In this document: in pieces, positions 1 through 8,859 of the stretch
Position numbering within the stretch: the stretch's first letter is position 1
How the letters are laid out: each line of letters starts with the position of its first letter
From: Microbacterium sp. Leaf288
Lineage (GTDB): Bacteria > Actinomycetota > Actinomycetes > Actinomycetales > Microbacteriaceae
Direction: 5' to 3'
Assembly (NCBI RefSeq): GCF_001422925.1
Contig: NZ_LMNI01000011.1
Coordinates: 867,116-931,115, forward strand
Length of the DNA: 64,000 nucleotides
Notes under the pieces: generated by a model
Databases searched by the model: none
What the model saw: only the letters and a program-made list of their open reading frames with translations
Told to the model about the DNA's origin: nothing
Made by a program: the position numbers and the translations under genes

Positions 1-1016
1 TCGGCACGTGCGGCGGCGACGGGGTCGGCGGGCGTCGCGTCGTACGAGAGCCGCACCACGTGACGCCCGGCGGCGGCTTCGCGGAGCCACTCCCACTTGG
101 CCGTGGCGTGCGTGAGGGCGCGGGCGCCCACCGGTGCTCCGGCGGCGACGAGCAGTCCGGTGCCGCGGGGTGCGGCATCCAACTCGTCCTGCTCCACCAC
201 GAGCGTCACGAGGTCGATGCGACGACCCGGTGCGGCAGGGGCGGCCACACCCGGGGCGGCCACGACCACGGTGCCATCGAGAGCGCCGAGGTCGCCGACC
301 CGCGTTCCGAGGCGGATGTCGCCCCCGCGCCGCGCGAGGTCGTCGGCGAGGACGGGGACGAGCCGGTTGATGCCGCCGCGGATCCCCGCGACCGCCGCGC
401 CCGGGGGAGCGGCAGCACGCAGTCGCGCGACGGCTCCGCCGAGCGAACCCGCATTCGCGACGGCGTCGGAAAGCCCGGGGTGGGCGCGTGCGACCGGGAG
501 CTGGTCGGGGTGTTGAGAGTGCACGCCGTGCACGACGGGTGCGACGAGTCGATCGAGCACCTCGGCTCCGAGACGCTCCCGCACGAGGGGACCGAGCATC
601 GCGGGCACCTCGCCGACGCGCCGGGCGTCGAGCGCGACGGCTCGTTCCGCCGCCGCGAGTCCGACCACGCGTACGACGTCGTCGGCGAGGGGGTCCGCCG
701 GAATGCCGAGCAGTGCGGTCGCGGGCAGGGGGACGGCATCGCCCGTGACGGGCTGCAGCCACGCCGGTCCCGGAGCGGGAGCGACGATGTCGCCGGCGAG
801 GCCCAGGTCCACGAGCAGTGCCTGGACCGCGCCGCCGCGGACCGCGAAGCTCTCGGCCCCGGCGTCGAGCGCGAGCCCTCCGACCTCGTGCCGCGCGACC
901 GTGCCGCCGAGATGATCGGATGCCTCCCACACCGTCACCGAGGCGCCCGAGGCAGCCAGCCGCCGGGCGACGACGAGCCCGGCGACGCCGCCGCCGACGA
1001 CGCTGAAGTCAGCCAT
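1..1016 (-). CDS. hemY: Coproporphyrinogen/protoporphyrinogen oxidase HemY-type (CgoX), 3' end outside window
   Basis: An open frame runs from an ATG at 1016 off the left edge, giving about 338 residues with no stop. The N-terminus is an FAD-binding fold with VGGGVAGL at residues 7-14, followed by [10 protein letters not shown], typical of the flavin oxidases that aromatise (copro)porphyrinogen. Actinobacteria normally use the coproporphyrin-dependent haem route, so this is more likely CgoX than a true protoporphyrinogen oxidase. The start overlaps the hemE stop by 8 nt, which puts it in the hemE operon. The C-terminal part is missing, so full length and C-terminal motifs cannot be checked. 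Confidence 0.88.
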   Translation of the reverse strand, partial: MADFSVVGGGVAGLVVARRLAASGASVTVWEASDHLGGTVARHEVGGLALDAGAESFAVRGGAVQALLVDLGLAGDIVAPAPGPAWLQPVTGDAVPLPATALLGIPADPLADDVVRVVGLAAAERAVALDARRVGEVPAMLGPLVRERLGAEVLDRLVAPVVHGVHSQHPDQLPVARAHPGLSDAVANAGSLGGAVARLRAAAPPGAAVAGIRGGINRLVPVLADDLARRGGDIRLGTRVGDLGALDGTVVVAAPGVAAPAAPGRRIDLVTLVVEQDELDAAPRGTGLLVAAGAPVGARALTHATAKWEWLREAAAGRHVVRLSYDATPADPVAAARA

Positions 1017-2067
1017 TCGCGTGGACGAACTCCACGATGCGCGTGAGCACGGTCGGGTCGGTGTCGGGCGGGACGCCGTGCCCGAGGTTCACGACATGCG
1101 CCCGGGCGGCGCGGCCGCGCTCGAGCACGTCGAGAATGTGCGCCTCCAGCACCGGCCACGGGGCGCGCAGCAGCGCCGGGTCGATGTTGCCCTGCACCGA
1201 GACGTCGGGGCCGAGCCGGCGTACGGCCTCGTCGAGCGGGAGACGCCAGTCGACGCCCACGGTGTCGACGCCGACGTCGCGCATCGCGGCGAGCAGTTCG
1301 CCGGTGCCGACGCCGAAGTGCACCAGGGGCACGTCGAGGTGCCGCACGGCGTCGAGTGCCAGAGCGGAGAACGGCGCGACGTGCTGCGTGTAGTCAGCGA
1401 GACTGAGCGAGCCCGCCCACGAGTCGAAGAGCTGCCCGGCCGACGCCCCCGCCTCGATCTGCGCGGCGAGGAACTGCCCGGTGATCGCGGCGCACCACGT
1501 CAGCAGCGCCGCCCAGGTGTCGGGGTCGGAGTGCATGAGCGCGCGCGTCTTCAGCTGTTCCTTCGACGGGCCGCCCTCGACGAGATACGACGCGAGCGTG
1601 TACGGCGCACCCGCGAAGCCGATGAGCGGAGTCGTGCCGAGTTCTGCGACGGTGAGCGCGACCGCATCGCGGATCGGGGCGAGCGCCGCCGGGTCGAGCG
1701 GGGGCAGGGACGCGACATCCTCCGCCGTCCGCACCGGGTTCTCGAGCACCGGGCCGCGCCCCGCGACGATGCGCACGTCGACGCCCGACAGGCGCACCGG
1801 GATCACGATGTCGCTGAAGAAGATTCCCGCGTCCACGCCGTGCCGGCGCACCGGCTGCAGCGTGATCTCGCTGGCGAGCTCGGGATTCAGGCAGGCGTCG
1901 AGCATGTCGGTGCCCACCCGCAGCTCGCGGTACTCGGGCAGCGAGCGCCCCGCCTGGCGCATGAACCACACCGGCGTCCGCGGCGGACGATCACCTCGAT
2001 ACGCGCGTATCAGCGCAGGGGGATCGTTTCTCTGAAGGACGGAAGGGTGAGAGTCATGCAACGACAC
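1009..2067 (-). CDS. hemE: Uroporphyrinogen decarboxylase
   Basis: 352 residues. HemE decarboxylates the four acetate side chains of uroporphyrinogen III to give coproporphyrinogen III in the cytoplasm. Family motifs are clear: [16 protein letters not shown] near residue 32 and [13 protein letters not shown] in the middle. The GTG start at 2067 lies 6 nt after a TAATCT element and no Shine-Dalgarno is visible, so the mRNA is probably leaderless. It is followed by the overlapping hemY-type oxidase and is divergent from hemA across only 17 nt. Confidence 0.96.
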   Translation of the reverse strand: MSLHDSHPSVLQRNDPPALIRAYRGDRPPRTPVWFMRQAGRSLPEYRELRVGTDMLDACLNPELASEITLQPVRRHGVDAGIFFSDIVIPVRLSGVDVRIVAGRGPVLENPVRTAEDVASLPPLDPAALAPIRDAVALTVAELGTTPLIGFAGAPYTLASYLVEGGPSKEQLKTRALMHSDPDTWAALLTWCAAITGQFLAAQIEAGASAGQLFDSWAGSLSLADYTQHVAPFSALALDAVRHLDVPLVHFGVGTGELLAAMRDVGVDTVGVDWRLPLDEAVRRLGPDVSVQGNIDPALLRAPWPVLEAHILDVLERGRAARAHVVNLGHGVPPDTDPTVLTRIVEFVHANG

Positions 2068-2084
2068 ACGTTAAGATTAGGTCT
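2068..2084. promoter_or_regulatory. Divergent hemE/hemA promoter with overlapping -10 elements
   Basis: The whole hemE-hemA intergenic region is 17 nt. On the plus strand TAAGAT (2072-2077) sits 7 nt before the hemA GTG. On the minus strand TAATCT (2079-2074) sits 6 nt before the hemE GTG. Both fit the actinobacterial TANNNT -10 consensus for leaderless transcripts, and they share the near-symmetrical octamer TAAGATTA. Neither gene has a ribosome binding site in this space. Confidence 0.7.
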
Positions 2085-3329
2085 GTGCTCCTCTGTCTGA
2101 CCGCGAACCATCGGAACGCGAGCCTCGACATCCTGGAGCGTCTCTCTGTGGGGGCGCCCGCGGCGACGCGCGCCCTCGTGGACGACGAGATCTTCGTCTC
2201 CGGCGCCGTCGTGCTCGCGACGTGCAACCGCTTCGAGGCCTATCTCGACATCGACGAGCCGCTCACGGGCGGCGAGGCCGTCGCGGCCGAGTCCGTCATC
2301 GAGGCGATGGCCGACGCATCCGGCGTCTCCGTCGATCTGCTGCGCGCGTCGGTCGCGGTCCATCAGGGGGCGGATGCTGCGGCCCACCTCTTCGCCGTCA
2401 CCAGCGGCCTCGAATCGATGTCGGTCGGCGAAGACGAGATCTCGGGTCAGGTGCGTCGCGCGCTCGACGCCGCCCGCGCCGACGGCATGACCTCGAGCGA
2501 GCTGGAGCGCCTGTTTCAGAAGGCCACCCACACCAGCCGCGGCGTGCGCAACCGCACCCAGCTGCGCGGAGCGCACCGTTCGCTCGTGCGCCTCGCCCTC
2601 GAACTGGCGTCGAGCCGCGTCGCCGAGTGGGCCGCTGCGAAGATCGTGCTGGTGGGCACCGGAAAGTACGCCGTCCGCACGGTCGAGGCGCTGCGCGCCC
2701 GCGGTGCCGGCGACATCCATGTCTTCTCCCCGTCGGGCCGCGCCGAGGCGTTCGCCGCGCAGCACGGGCTGATCCCCGTGTCGGATTTCGCGGCCGCCGT
2801 CGCCCAGGCCGACGTCGTCATCACCTGCACGGCAGACGCCGTCGTGCACGCGGACGCGTTCACCCCCGGACGACGCGTGCTCGTGATCGACCTCGGGCTC
2901 CCGCGCAACGTCGACCCCGCCGTCGGCGCGGTCGACGCGGTCGAACTGCTCGATCTCGAGACCATCCGCCTGCACGCACCGCTCGCCGAGTTCAGCGCGC
3001 ACGCCGACGCGCGCGCGATCGTGGGCGACGCAGCCACCGAGTTCCACGCCGACCGCGAGGCCGGCCCCGCAATCACGGCTCTCCGCGGCGACGTGCTGCG
3101 GATCGTCGACGCCGAGATCGCCCGAGCGCGCGCGCGCGGCGCGGGCGACGATGTCGAGGCGGCGCTGCGCCACCTCGCGGGCGTCCTTCTGCACCAGCCG
3201 TCGGTGCGTATTCGCGAGCTGGCCGTCGAAGGCCGCATCGACGAGGCGCGTGCCGCCCTCGAACTGCTGCACGGCCTGTCGGTCGAGGCGCCCGGCGCCG
3301 CAGACGACGACCTCTGGGCGACCGCGTAA
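2085..3329 (+). CDS. hemA: Glutamyl-tRNA reductase
   Basis: 414 residues. The enzyme reduces Glu-tRNA(Glu) to glutamate-1-semialdehyde, the first committed step of C5-pathway haem synthesis, using NADPH. The catalytic cysteine lies in VLATCNRF (C47), followed by the family segment GLESMSVGEDEISGQV. A Rossmann-like VGTGKYAVRTVEAL occurs near residue 188 and there is a helical C-terminal dimerisation domain. The GTG start at 2085 is chosen because the family begins with a short MLLC-x5-HR strand. It is probably leaderless and heads a plus-strand unit divergent from hemE. Confidence 0.96.
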   Translation: MLLCLTANHRNASLDILERLSVGAPAATRALVDDEIFVSGAVVLATCNRFEAYLDIDEPLTGGEAVAAESVIEAMADASGVSVDLLRASVAVHQGADAAAHLFAVTSGLESMSVGEDEISGQVRRALDAARADGMTSSELERLFQKATHTSRGVRNRTQLRGAHRSLVRLALELASSRVAEWAAAKIVLVGTGKYAVRTVEALRARGAGDIHVFSPSGRAEAFAAQHGLIPVSDFAAAVAQADVVITCTADAVVHADAFTPGRRVLVIDLGLPRNVDPAVGAVDAVELLDLETIRLHAPLAEFSAHADARAIVGDAATEFHADREAGPAITALRGDVLRIVDAEIARARARGAGDDVEAALRHLAGVLLHQPSVRIRELAVEGRIDEARAALELLHGLSVEAPGAADDDLWATA

Positions 3330-3365
3330 GGGCGTCATTCGACCACGCGCCGCCCATCGGTCCGG

Positions 3366-3449
3366 GGCGTTTCGTCTCGCTCGTTCCTCGCTCGCTCAAC
3401 GACCGGTGGTCAGGGGCGGTGCCGTTGCCCCGCCCGAAGACGAAACGCC
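3366..3449. repeat. Palindromic intergenic repeat (REP/MITE-like)
   Basis: GGCGTTTCGTCT (3366-3377) and AGACGAAACGCC (3438-3449) form a perfect 12-bp inverted repeat around 60 nt. The interior holds CGCTCGCTCAACGACCGG and a smaller GGGGC/GCCCC hairpin. The core GCTCAACGACCG (3394-3405) recurs inside the hutU 5' end at 11291-11302. From memory, similar GCTCAACGACCGG repeats are common between Microbacterium genes. It lies between the convergent hemA and ZIP genes and could also end transcription. Confidence 0.6.
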
Positions 3450-3466
3450 TCGAGTGTTCGGGGTAC

Positions 3467-4279
3467 TCAGGCGAGCTCGTGCAGGAGGAACGCGGCGAGG
3501 AAGCCGATCGTCGCCCACAGGCCGGTGAGCGCGTGCTGCTCGTCGAACGCCTCCGGGATCATCGTGTTGCACACCATCGCGAGCAGGCCACCCGCGGCGA
3601 TGGTCGTGATGAGCGCGATGAGGTTCGGCGACGCCGACTGGAAGGCGACGTAGCCGAGCACCGACGCGACGACGGTGATCAGCGCGATCCCGCTCCACAG
3701 CAGGGCGACGTATCTCCCGCTCGAGCCGCCGCGCTTGAGGGCGGCGGTCGAGCCGAGTCCCTCGGGGAAGTTGCTGATGGCGATCGCCGCGACGATCGGG
3801 ATGCTGATCCCACCCTGCAGCACCGACAGGCCCATGACGATGGACTCCGGGATGCCGTCGATCAGCGCGCCGACAGCGATCACCAAACCCGCTCCGCTCA
3901 CCGCCTGCGCTCCGGCGCGGCGGGCGACGATGCTCGCGGAGACCTCGGAGCCGTCGGAGTACCCGGTCACCGAGGAGACATCGATCTGAGGCGGAGCGGC
4001 GGCCGCCCGCTTGCTGCGTCGAGAGATCAGCTGGTCCGCCACGATGTAGAGGATCGCGCCGCCCAGGAACCCGACGGTCGTCGGCACGAGACCGCCGTCT
4101 GCCGCGGCTTCTTCGACGAGCTCGAACGCCAGCGTCGAGATGAGCACGCCCGCGCCGACGGCCATGATCCCGGCGACGATGCGCTGCGGGATGTCGACGT
4201 ACCACGCGACCGCGGCCCCGACGAGCAGCGCTCCGCCGCCGATGAGTCCGCTCAGGGCAGCGAGCCAGAGTCCTTCCAT
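3467..4279 (-). CDS. ZIP family divalent metal transporter
   Basis: 270 residues, about eight hydrophobic segments. ZIP permeases import Zn2+, Fe2+ or Mn2+ across the cytoplasmic membrane. The metal-site signatures are GALIDGIPESIVMG in helix IV and ISNFPEGLG in helix V. The usual histidine of HNxPEG is serine here, which may change metal preference. A charged loop (residues about 85-125) separates helices III and IV. The ATG start has TAGTTT 6 nt upstream and no ribosome binding site, so it is probably leaderless. Substrate is not predictable from sequence. Confidence 0.85.
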   Translation of the reverse strand: MEGLWLAALSGLIGGGALLVGAAVAWYVDIPQRIVAGIMAVGAGVLISTLAFELVEEAAADGGLVPTTVGFLGGAILYIVADQLISRRSKRAAAAPPQIDVSSVTGYSDGSEVSASIVARRAGAQAVSGAGLVIAVGALIDGIPESIVMGLSVLQGGISIPIVAAIAISNFPEGLGSTAALKRGGSSGRYVALLWSGIALITVVASVLGYVAFQSASPNLIALITTIAAGGLLAMVCNTMIPEAFDEQHALTGLWATIGFLAAFLLHELA

Positions 4280-4291
4280 GGCGCCAAACTA
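4280..4291 (-). promoter_or_regulatory. Leaderless -10 element of the ZIP gene
   Basis: TAGTTT (4291-4286 on the minus strand) is followed by exactly six bases and then the ATG at 4279. Confidence 0.6.
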
Positions 4292-4301
4292 GTGGCCGCG
4301 C

Positions 4302-4344
4302 GCACGGATGCCGCGGCGAAACGCGTTCGCCGCGGCATCCGTGC
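4302..4344 (-). terminator. Hairpin built from an inverted pair of the ACGGATGC word
   Basis: GCACGGATGCCGCGGCGAA (4302-4320) pairs perfectly with its complement at 4326-4344 around a 5-nt loop. It lies just downstream of the CoA ligase stop and probably ends that transcript. Each arm carries one copy of the recurrent 8-mer ACGGATGC, as paired uptake sequences do in other bacteria. Confidence 0.75.
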
Positions 4345-4358
4345 GTCCGAGGAGGAGC

Positions 4359-5951
4359 TCAGACCGGGGCGGCCTCACGGGCGCGCAGGTCCTTGCGGAG
4401 GATCTTGCCGGCGCTGGACTTCGGGATCGCCTCGATGAACTCCACGCGGCGCACCTTCTTGTGCGGGGCGACGTGCTCGGCGACGAAGGCCATGACCTCG
4501 TCCTCGGTGAGGCCGGAGTCGGGGGCGGCGACGATGAAGGCCTTGGGGATCTCCTGCTTGTCGTCGTCGAGCACGCCGATGACCGCGGCATCCATCACCT
4601 TCGGATGGCCGAGCAGCAGCGCCTCGAGCTCGGCGGGAGCGATCTGGTAGCCCTTGTACTTGATGAGCTCCTTGACCCGGTCGACGATCGAGAAGTAGCC
4701 GCCCTCGTGGTAGACGGCGATGTCGCCGGTGTGGAGGAATCCGTCCGCATCGAGCGTCTCGGACGTCGCCTGCGGCTGGTTCAGGTAGCCGAGCATGACG
4801 TTGGGTCCCTTGACCCAGAGCTCGCCCGCCTTCGTGACGCCGTCCGGGCCGAGCTCGGTGATCTCCTCGCCCGTCTCGGTGTCGATGAGCTTGTTGAGCG
4901 TGTTGGGCAGCATCACGCCGACCGAGCTCACCGGGATGTCGTAGCGGTCCACCGGCATCGCGTGCGAGACGGGGCTCAGCTCGCTCATGCCGTATCCCTG
5001 CATCATGCGCGCGTTGATGCGGCGCCCCGCCGTCTCTGCGGTCTCGCCGTCGAGCGGGGCCGCTCCCGAGAACACCGTGCGGACGCTCGAGATGTCGAAC
5101 TGGTCGACGATCGGGTGCTTGGCCAGCGCGACCGCGATCGGCGGCGCGATGTACAGGTAGGTGCACTGGAACTTCTGGATGTTCGTGAGGAACTCGACGA
5201 GGTCGAACTTCGGCATCGTCACGAGGCTCGCGCGCTGACGCAGCGCGAGGTTGAGCAGCACCGTCATGCCGTAGATGTGGAAGAAGGGCAGCACCGCCAG
5301 CACGCGGTCGGTCTCGGCGAGGTCGAGCGCGACGCGGCACTGTGCGACGTTCGCGACGAGGTTCTGGTGCGTGAGCATCACGCCCTTGGGGATGCCGGTC
5401 GTGCCCGATGAGTAGGGGAGCACCGCGATGTGCGTCGCCGGGTCGAACGAGACGTCGGGTGCGGGCGCGCCCTCGGTGAGCAGCTCCCGGAGGTTCGGGT
5501 GACCCGAGGCGCCGTCGAGTACGATGACGCGTTCGTGGGGGATACCGACGGCCTCGGCGGCGGCCTGGGCCTGGGGGAGGAGCGGGCTCACGGTGACGAG
5601 CCACGTGGCCCCGGCATCGCGCAGCTGCTTCTCGATCTCGCCCGCCGTGTACAGCGAGTTGACGGTCGTCACGGTGGCGCCCGCGCGCAGGATGCCGTGG
5701 AACACCGTCGCGAAGGCGGGGACGTTCGGGCAGAGGAGGCCCAGCACGGTCCCGACGCCGACGCCGCGAGCTGCGAGCGCGCCCGCGAACAGGTCGACGT
5801 GCGCGCGCAGCGTGCCGTACGTGGTCTCGGCCCCGGTCGCGGGATCGATGAGCGCGATGCGCCCCAGCTCCTCGTCGGTCAGGCTCGCGAAGAGGTAGTC
5901 GTAGACGTCGAGTTCGGGAATCTCGATATCGGCTTCGGGACTGGTGAACAC
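4359..5951 (-). CDS. AMP-binding acyl-CoA / 4-coumarate-CoA ligase
   Basis: 530 residues. Adenylates a carboxylic acid with ATP and transfers it to CoA. The ANL superfamily motifs are in order: P-loop YSSGTTGIPKGVMLTH near residue 170, YGMSE, HTGD, KELIKYKGYQIAP, and the C-terminal catalytic lysine in PKSSAGKILRKDL. The arrangement is closest to 4-coumarate/medium-chain acyl-CoA ligases. Start GTG 5951 is preferred because GGAGA lies 7 nt upstream; the frame continues upstream without family similarity. It stands alone between two terminators and the natural acid is unknown. Confidence 0.9.
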   Translation of the reverse strand: MFTSPEADIEIPELDVYDYLFASLTDEELGRIALIDPATGAETTYGTLRAHVDLFAGALAARGVGVGTVLGLLCPNVPAFATVFHGILRAGATVTTVNSLYTAGEIEKQLRDAGATWLVTVSPLLPQAQAAAEAVGIPHERVIVLDGASGHPNLRELLTEGAPAPDVSFDPATHIAVLPYSSGTTGIPKGVMLTHQNLVANVAQCRVALDLAETDRVLAVLPFFHIYGMTVLLNLALRQRASLVTMPKFDLVEFLTNIQKFQCTYLYIAPPIAVALAKHPIVDQFDISSVRTVFSGAAPLDGETAETAGRRINARMMQGYGMSELSPVSHAMPVDRYDIPVSSVGVMLPNTLNKLIDTETGEEITELGPDGVTKAGELWVKGPNVMLGYLNQPQATSETLDADGFLHTGDIAVYHEGGYFSIVDRVKELIKYKGYQIAPAELEALLLGHPKVMDAAVIGVLDDDKQEIPKAFIVAAPDSGLTEDEVMAFVAEHVAPHKKVRRVEFIEAIPKSSAGKILRKDLRAREAAPV

Positions 5952-6086
5952 CGGATCTCCTTCGATCGGGCGGCATGACGGTCGTCGTCGGCGGGCTGAG
6001 CCCGGCCGTGCGACCATCATGCCACCCGCATCGAGGATTGTGGAACGCGATTCCGCGATCGGTGGGACGCAGTCTCAAGCCTGCAC

Positions 6087-6120
6087 CGCGCCCGGCCATC
6101 CCCTCCGGTGGCCGGGCGCG
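6087..6120 (-). terminator. Rho-independent-type hairpin after the dehydrogenase
   Basis: CGCGCCCGGCCA (6087-6098) and TGGCCGGGCGCG (6109-6120) form a 12-bp stem with a 10-nt loop, 7 nt past the stop of the minus-strand dehydrogenase. No U-tract, as is usual in high-G+C actinobacteria. Confidence 0.7.
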
Positions 6121-6127
6121 TGCCGGT

Positions 6128-7204
6128 TCAGTGCGCGAGTGCGGGCTGGCGGCCGCCGGCGGCCAGGCGCTCCGCGGCGAGGCCCTCGGCGGCCTCGAGC
6201 GGCGTGACGCCGCGCGAGGAGGCCTCGTCGAAGATGCGGCGCACGGTGTCGCCGATCTGGCCCACGCGCTCCATGATCTCGGTGCGCGTGCCCAGGTGCT
6301 TCGCCTCGAGGTCGAGGTAGATCACGCCGCCCGCGTTGACGACGAAGTCGGGGGCGTACAGGATGCCGCGACCGGCGAGGCGGGCCGCGCCGCTGTGGTC
6401 GGCGAGCGGGTTGTTCGCGGGGCCGCACACGGCCTTCGCGTCGAGGGCGTCGATGACCTCGTCGGTGAGGAGTCCGCCGATGCCGGCCGGCACGAACACG
6501 TCGGCGGGGACGAGGTGCTCCTCGCCCGGGGCGATCCACTCCGCACCGAGTTCGGTGGCGAGGTCGCGCTTGGCGGGGTTCACGTCGGTCACGGTGAGGC
6601 GCGCGCCCTCGGCCGAGAGGCGCACCGCGAGACGGCTGCCGACCTGGCCGAGGCCGGAGATCGTGATGCGGCGTCCCTCAGCGTCGGCGGTGCCTGCGAC
6701 GCGCTCGAGCGTCGCGCGCAGCGACTCGTACACGCCGAGGCTCGTGGGGCCGGCGGGCTCGCCCGAGCCGCCCACGGCGTCGGGCAGGCCCACGACGTGC
6801 TCCGTGCGCTCGCTGACGACGAGCATGTCCTCGGTCGTCGAGCCGACGTCCTCGGCGGTGCGGTACAGCCCGTGCAGCGACTCGACGGCGTCGCCGAGGT
6901 CGAGGAACGCGGCGCGGCGCCGGTCGGTGTCGAGCGTGGTGCCGGGAGGCAGGGCGATGACGGACTTGCCGCCGCCGGCGTCGAGGCCGGCCGCGGCGTT
7001 CTTGAGGGTCATGGCGGCCGACAGACGCAGTGCGTCGCCGAGGGCGTCGCTCCAGTGCGGGTACGTCCACAGGCGCGCGCCGCCGAGGGCGGAGCCGAGC
7101 ACGGACGAGTGCAGCGCGACGGCGATGAACAGGCCGCTGCGGCGGCCGGTGATCACCTCCACCCGCTCGTGTGCGAAATCGGGCAGGGGCAGGGTGTGCG
7201 TCAT
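6128..7204 (-). CDS. Leu/Phe/Val-type amino acid dehydrogenase
   Basis: 358 residues. NAD-dependent oxidative deamination of a branched-chain or aromatic amino acid. The dimerisation/substrate domain carries the catalytic-lysine segment AGGGKSVIALPP near residue 80. The Rossmann domain follows with ISGLGQVGSRLA and later CGPANNPL and VNAGGVI, all typical of Glu/Leu/Phe/Val dehydrogenases. The ATG at 7204 is chosen over an upstream extension because GAAGGAAG lies just before it and the first residues (MTHTLPLP) fit the family. Substrate among Leu, Val and Phe cannot be fixed by eye. Confidence 0.88.
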   Translation of the reverse strand: MTHTLPLPDFAHERVEVITGRRSGLFIAVALHSSVLGSALGGARLWTYPHWSDALGDALRLSAAMTLKNAAAGLDAGGGKSVIALPPGTTLDTDRRRAAFLDLGDAVESLHGLYRTAEDVGSTTEDMLVVSERTEHVVGLPDAVGGSGEPAGPTSLGVYESLRATLERVAGTADAEGRRITISGLGQVGSRLAVRLSAEGARLTVTDVNPAKRDLATELGAEWIAPGEEHLVPADVFVPAGIGGLLTDEVIDALDAKAVCGPANNPLADHSGAARLAGRGILYAPDFVVNAGGVIYLDLEAKHLGTRTEIMERVGQIGDTVRRIFDEASSRGVTPLEAAEGLAAERLAAGGRQPALAH

Positions 7205-7384
7205 CGCGGTTCTTCCTTCGGCGGGCCTCGTGGGCAGTGCGCTGCGGACGCCGCGGCGTTGCGGCATCCATTCTCATTGGACACCGATTCTGCGAATTGT
7301 TCAACCGTGTCGACGGCGAGTGGGCACATTGCGTGGTCATCGGCGTGAGTTCTGCACACGCGTCAGCAGTGTGTGCGCCGTCGG

Positions 7385-7396
7385 TAGCATCGACGA
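7385..7396 (+). promoter_or_regulatory. Leaderless -10 element of the methyltransferase gene
   Basis: TAGCAT (7385-7390) is followed by six bases (CGACGA) and the ATG at 7397. No ribosome binding site. Confidence 0.65.
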
Positions 7397-8194
7397 ATGC
7401 CAGACGCCTACACCCACGGCCACCACGAGAGCGTTCTGCGGTCGCACCGCTGGCGCACCGCCGAGAACTCCGCGGCATATCTGCTGCCGCACCTCGGGCC
7501 AGGCGTCTCGGTCCTCGATGTGGGCAGCGGGCCCGGCACGATCACCGCGGACCTCGCGGCCCGCGTCGCACCCGCTCGGGTGGTCGGGACGGATGCCTCG
7601 GCCGGCGTCGTCGCGCAGGCCGCGGCCGACCACGCGGCGCCGAACCTGTCGTTCGAGGTGGGTGACGCGTACGCGCTGCCCTTCGACGACGGCGGCTTCG
7701 ACGTCGTGCACGCGCACCAGGTGCTGCAGCACGTGGATCGACCGGTCGACATGCTGCGCGAGCTCGGGCGCGTCGCCGGCCCCGACGGCGTGGTCGCCGC
7801 GCGCGACGTCGACTACGAAGGCGTGATCTGGTACCCGCTGATCCCCGCGCTCGACGAGTGGCTCGCGCTGTACCTGGCGACGCACCGCAGCGTCGCGGGC
7901 GAGCCGGCGGCCGGACGCCGGCTGAAGGCGTGGGCGCAGGAGGCCGGTCTCGCCGATATCCGTGCCACGGCCTCGCTGTGGCTCTTCGAGGACGAGGCCG
8001 ACCGCGCGTGGTGGGGCGGGATGTGGGCGGACCGCGTGCTGCAGTCGGCGTTCGCCGATTCGGCGCGCGCGACCGGCGCCGACGACGCGCTGCTGCAGCG
8101 CATCTCGGACGGCTGGCGTGAGTGGGCCGCCGCCGACGACGGCTGGCTCCTCATGCCCCACGGCGAGATCCTCGCGCGCGGACCGCGTCGTTAG
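7397..8194 (+). CDS. Class I SAM-dependent methyltransferase (UbiE/Methyltransf_11-like)
   Basis: 265 residues. SAM-binding motif I is VLDVGSGPGTIT near residue 39. An acidic residue ends the second strand (VVGTDAS), motif III is GDAYALPFDDGGFDVVHAHQVLQH, and there is a DVDYEG segment. The family methylates small molecules. The substrate is not apparent. The TAG stop overlaps the -10 element of the next gene. Confidence 0.82.
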   Translation: MPDAYTHGHHESVLRSHRWRTAENSAAYLLPHLGPGVSVLDVGSGPGTITADLAARVAPARVVGTDASAGVVAQAAADHAAPNLSFEVGDAYALPFDDGGFDVVHAHQVLQHVDRPVDMLRELGRVAGPDGVVAARDVDYEGVIWYPLIPALDEWLALYLATHRSVAGEPAAGRRLKAWAQEAGLADIRATASLWLFEDEADRAWWGGMWADRVLQSAFADSARATGADDALLQRISDGWREWAAADDGWLLMPHGEILARGPRR

Positions 8195-8203
8195 GCTGAG
8201 CCG
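8192..8203 (+). promoter_or_regulatory. Leaderless -10 element overlapping a stop codon
   Basis: TAGGCT (8192-8197) contains the TAG stop of the methyltransferase and is followed by six bases and the GTG of the YbaK gene. The short gap would otherwise suggest simple co-transcription. Confidence 0.6.
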
Positions 8204-8686
8204 GTGACCATCCCCGACTCGCTCCCCGCCCGCAGTCGCCTCGTCCACGATGCGATCCGCGCCGCCGGCATTCCCGGCGACATCGTGGTGCTTCCGGATG
8301 CCGCCTCCACCGCGGTCCTCGCCGCCCAGGCGCTCGGGGTCGAGGTCGGTGCGATCGCCAACAGCCTGGTGTTCTACAGCGATGGCGCACCACTGCTCGT
8401 GATGACGAGCGGCGCGCACCGCGTCGACACGGCGGCGCTCGCCGAGCGCCTCGGCCACGGGAAGATCCAGCGCGCGACGCCCGAGCAGGTGCGAGAGGCC
8501 ACCGGCCAGGCCATCGGCGGTGTCGCGCCGACGGGGCATCCATCGGCGCTCCGCACGATCGTCGACGAGGACCTCGCGGGCTACCCCGAGATCTGGGCCG
8601 CCGGCGGTACGCCGCACACCGTCTTCCCGATGACCTACGACGAACTGGTGCGCCTGACGGGCGGCACCGTCATGAAGGTCGACTGA
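8204..8686 (+). CDS. YbaK/EbsC-family aminoacyl-tRNA deacylase
   Basis: 160 residues, the usual size for free-standing YbaK domains, which hydrolyse mischarged Cys-tRNA(Pro) or Ala-tRNA(Pro) in trans. The conserved lysine lies in HGKIQRATPEQV and the GxxP-type loop is GGVAPTGHP near residue 107. The GTG start is 9 nt after the methyltransferase stop and has its own apparent -10. Which tRNA is proofread cannot be told from sequence. Confidence 0.88.
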   Translation: MTIPDSLPARSRLVHDAIRAAGIPGDIVVLPDAASTAVLAAQALGVEVGAIANSLVFYSDGAPLLVMTSGAHRVDTAALAERLGHGKIQRATPEQVREATGQAIGGVAPTGHPSALRTIVDEDLAGYPEIWAAGGTPHTVFPMTYDELVRLTGGTVMKVD

Positions 8687-8710
8687 CACCCGCACCCGAA
8701 CGCTCTACCC

Positions 8711-8752
8711 CTGCGCGCTGCGCTCTGTGCGCTGCGCGCTGCGCCCTGCGCC
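8711..8752. repeat. Low-complexity CTGCGC-type tandem repeat
   Basis: Imperfect repeats of CTGCGC/GCTGCG fill the gap between the YbaK stop and the IclR gene (for example CTGCGCGCTGCGCTCTGTGC). No coding frame or terminator is convincing here. It may be slippage-prone. Confidence 0.5.
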
Positions 8753-8859
8753 GTCGGGGGCGCCGCAATCGTGGCGAGACCTCACAACAGCACCGGACCA
8801 GCGGGGATGCCGGTGCTATCGTGCGGTCTCATCGCGAAAGGCCCCACCCCGACCCCGGG

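Noticed and set aside
4359..6020. Longer start for the CoA ligase at 6020
   Set aside because: The extra residues are Arg/Pro-rich without family similarity, while GTG 5951 has a good GGAGA ribosome binding site.
7205..7396. Lrp/AsnC operator between the dehydrogenase and methyltransferase genes
   Set aside because: ATTCTGCGAATTGTTC is only weakly symmetrical and no Lrp-type gene is near; nothing firm enough to annotate.
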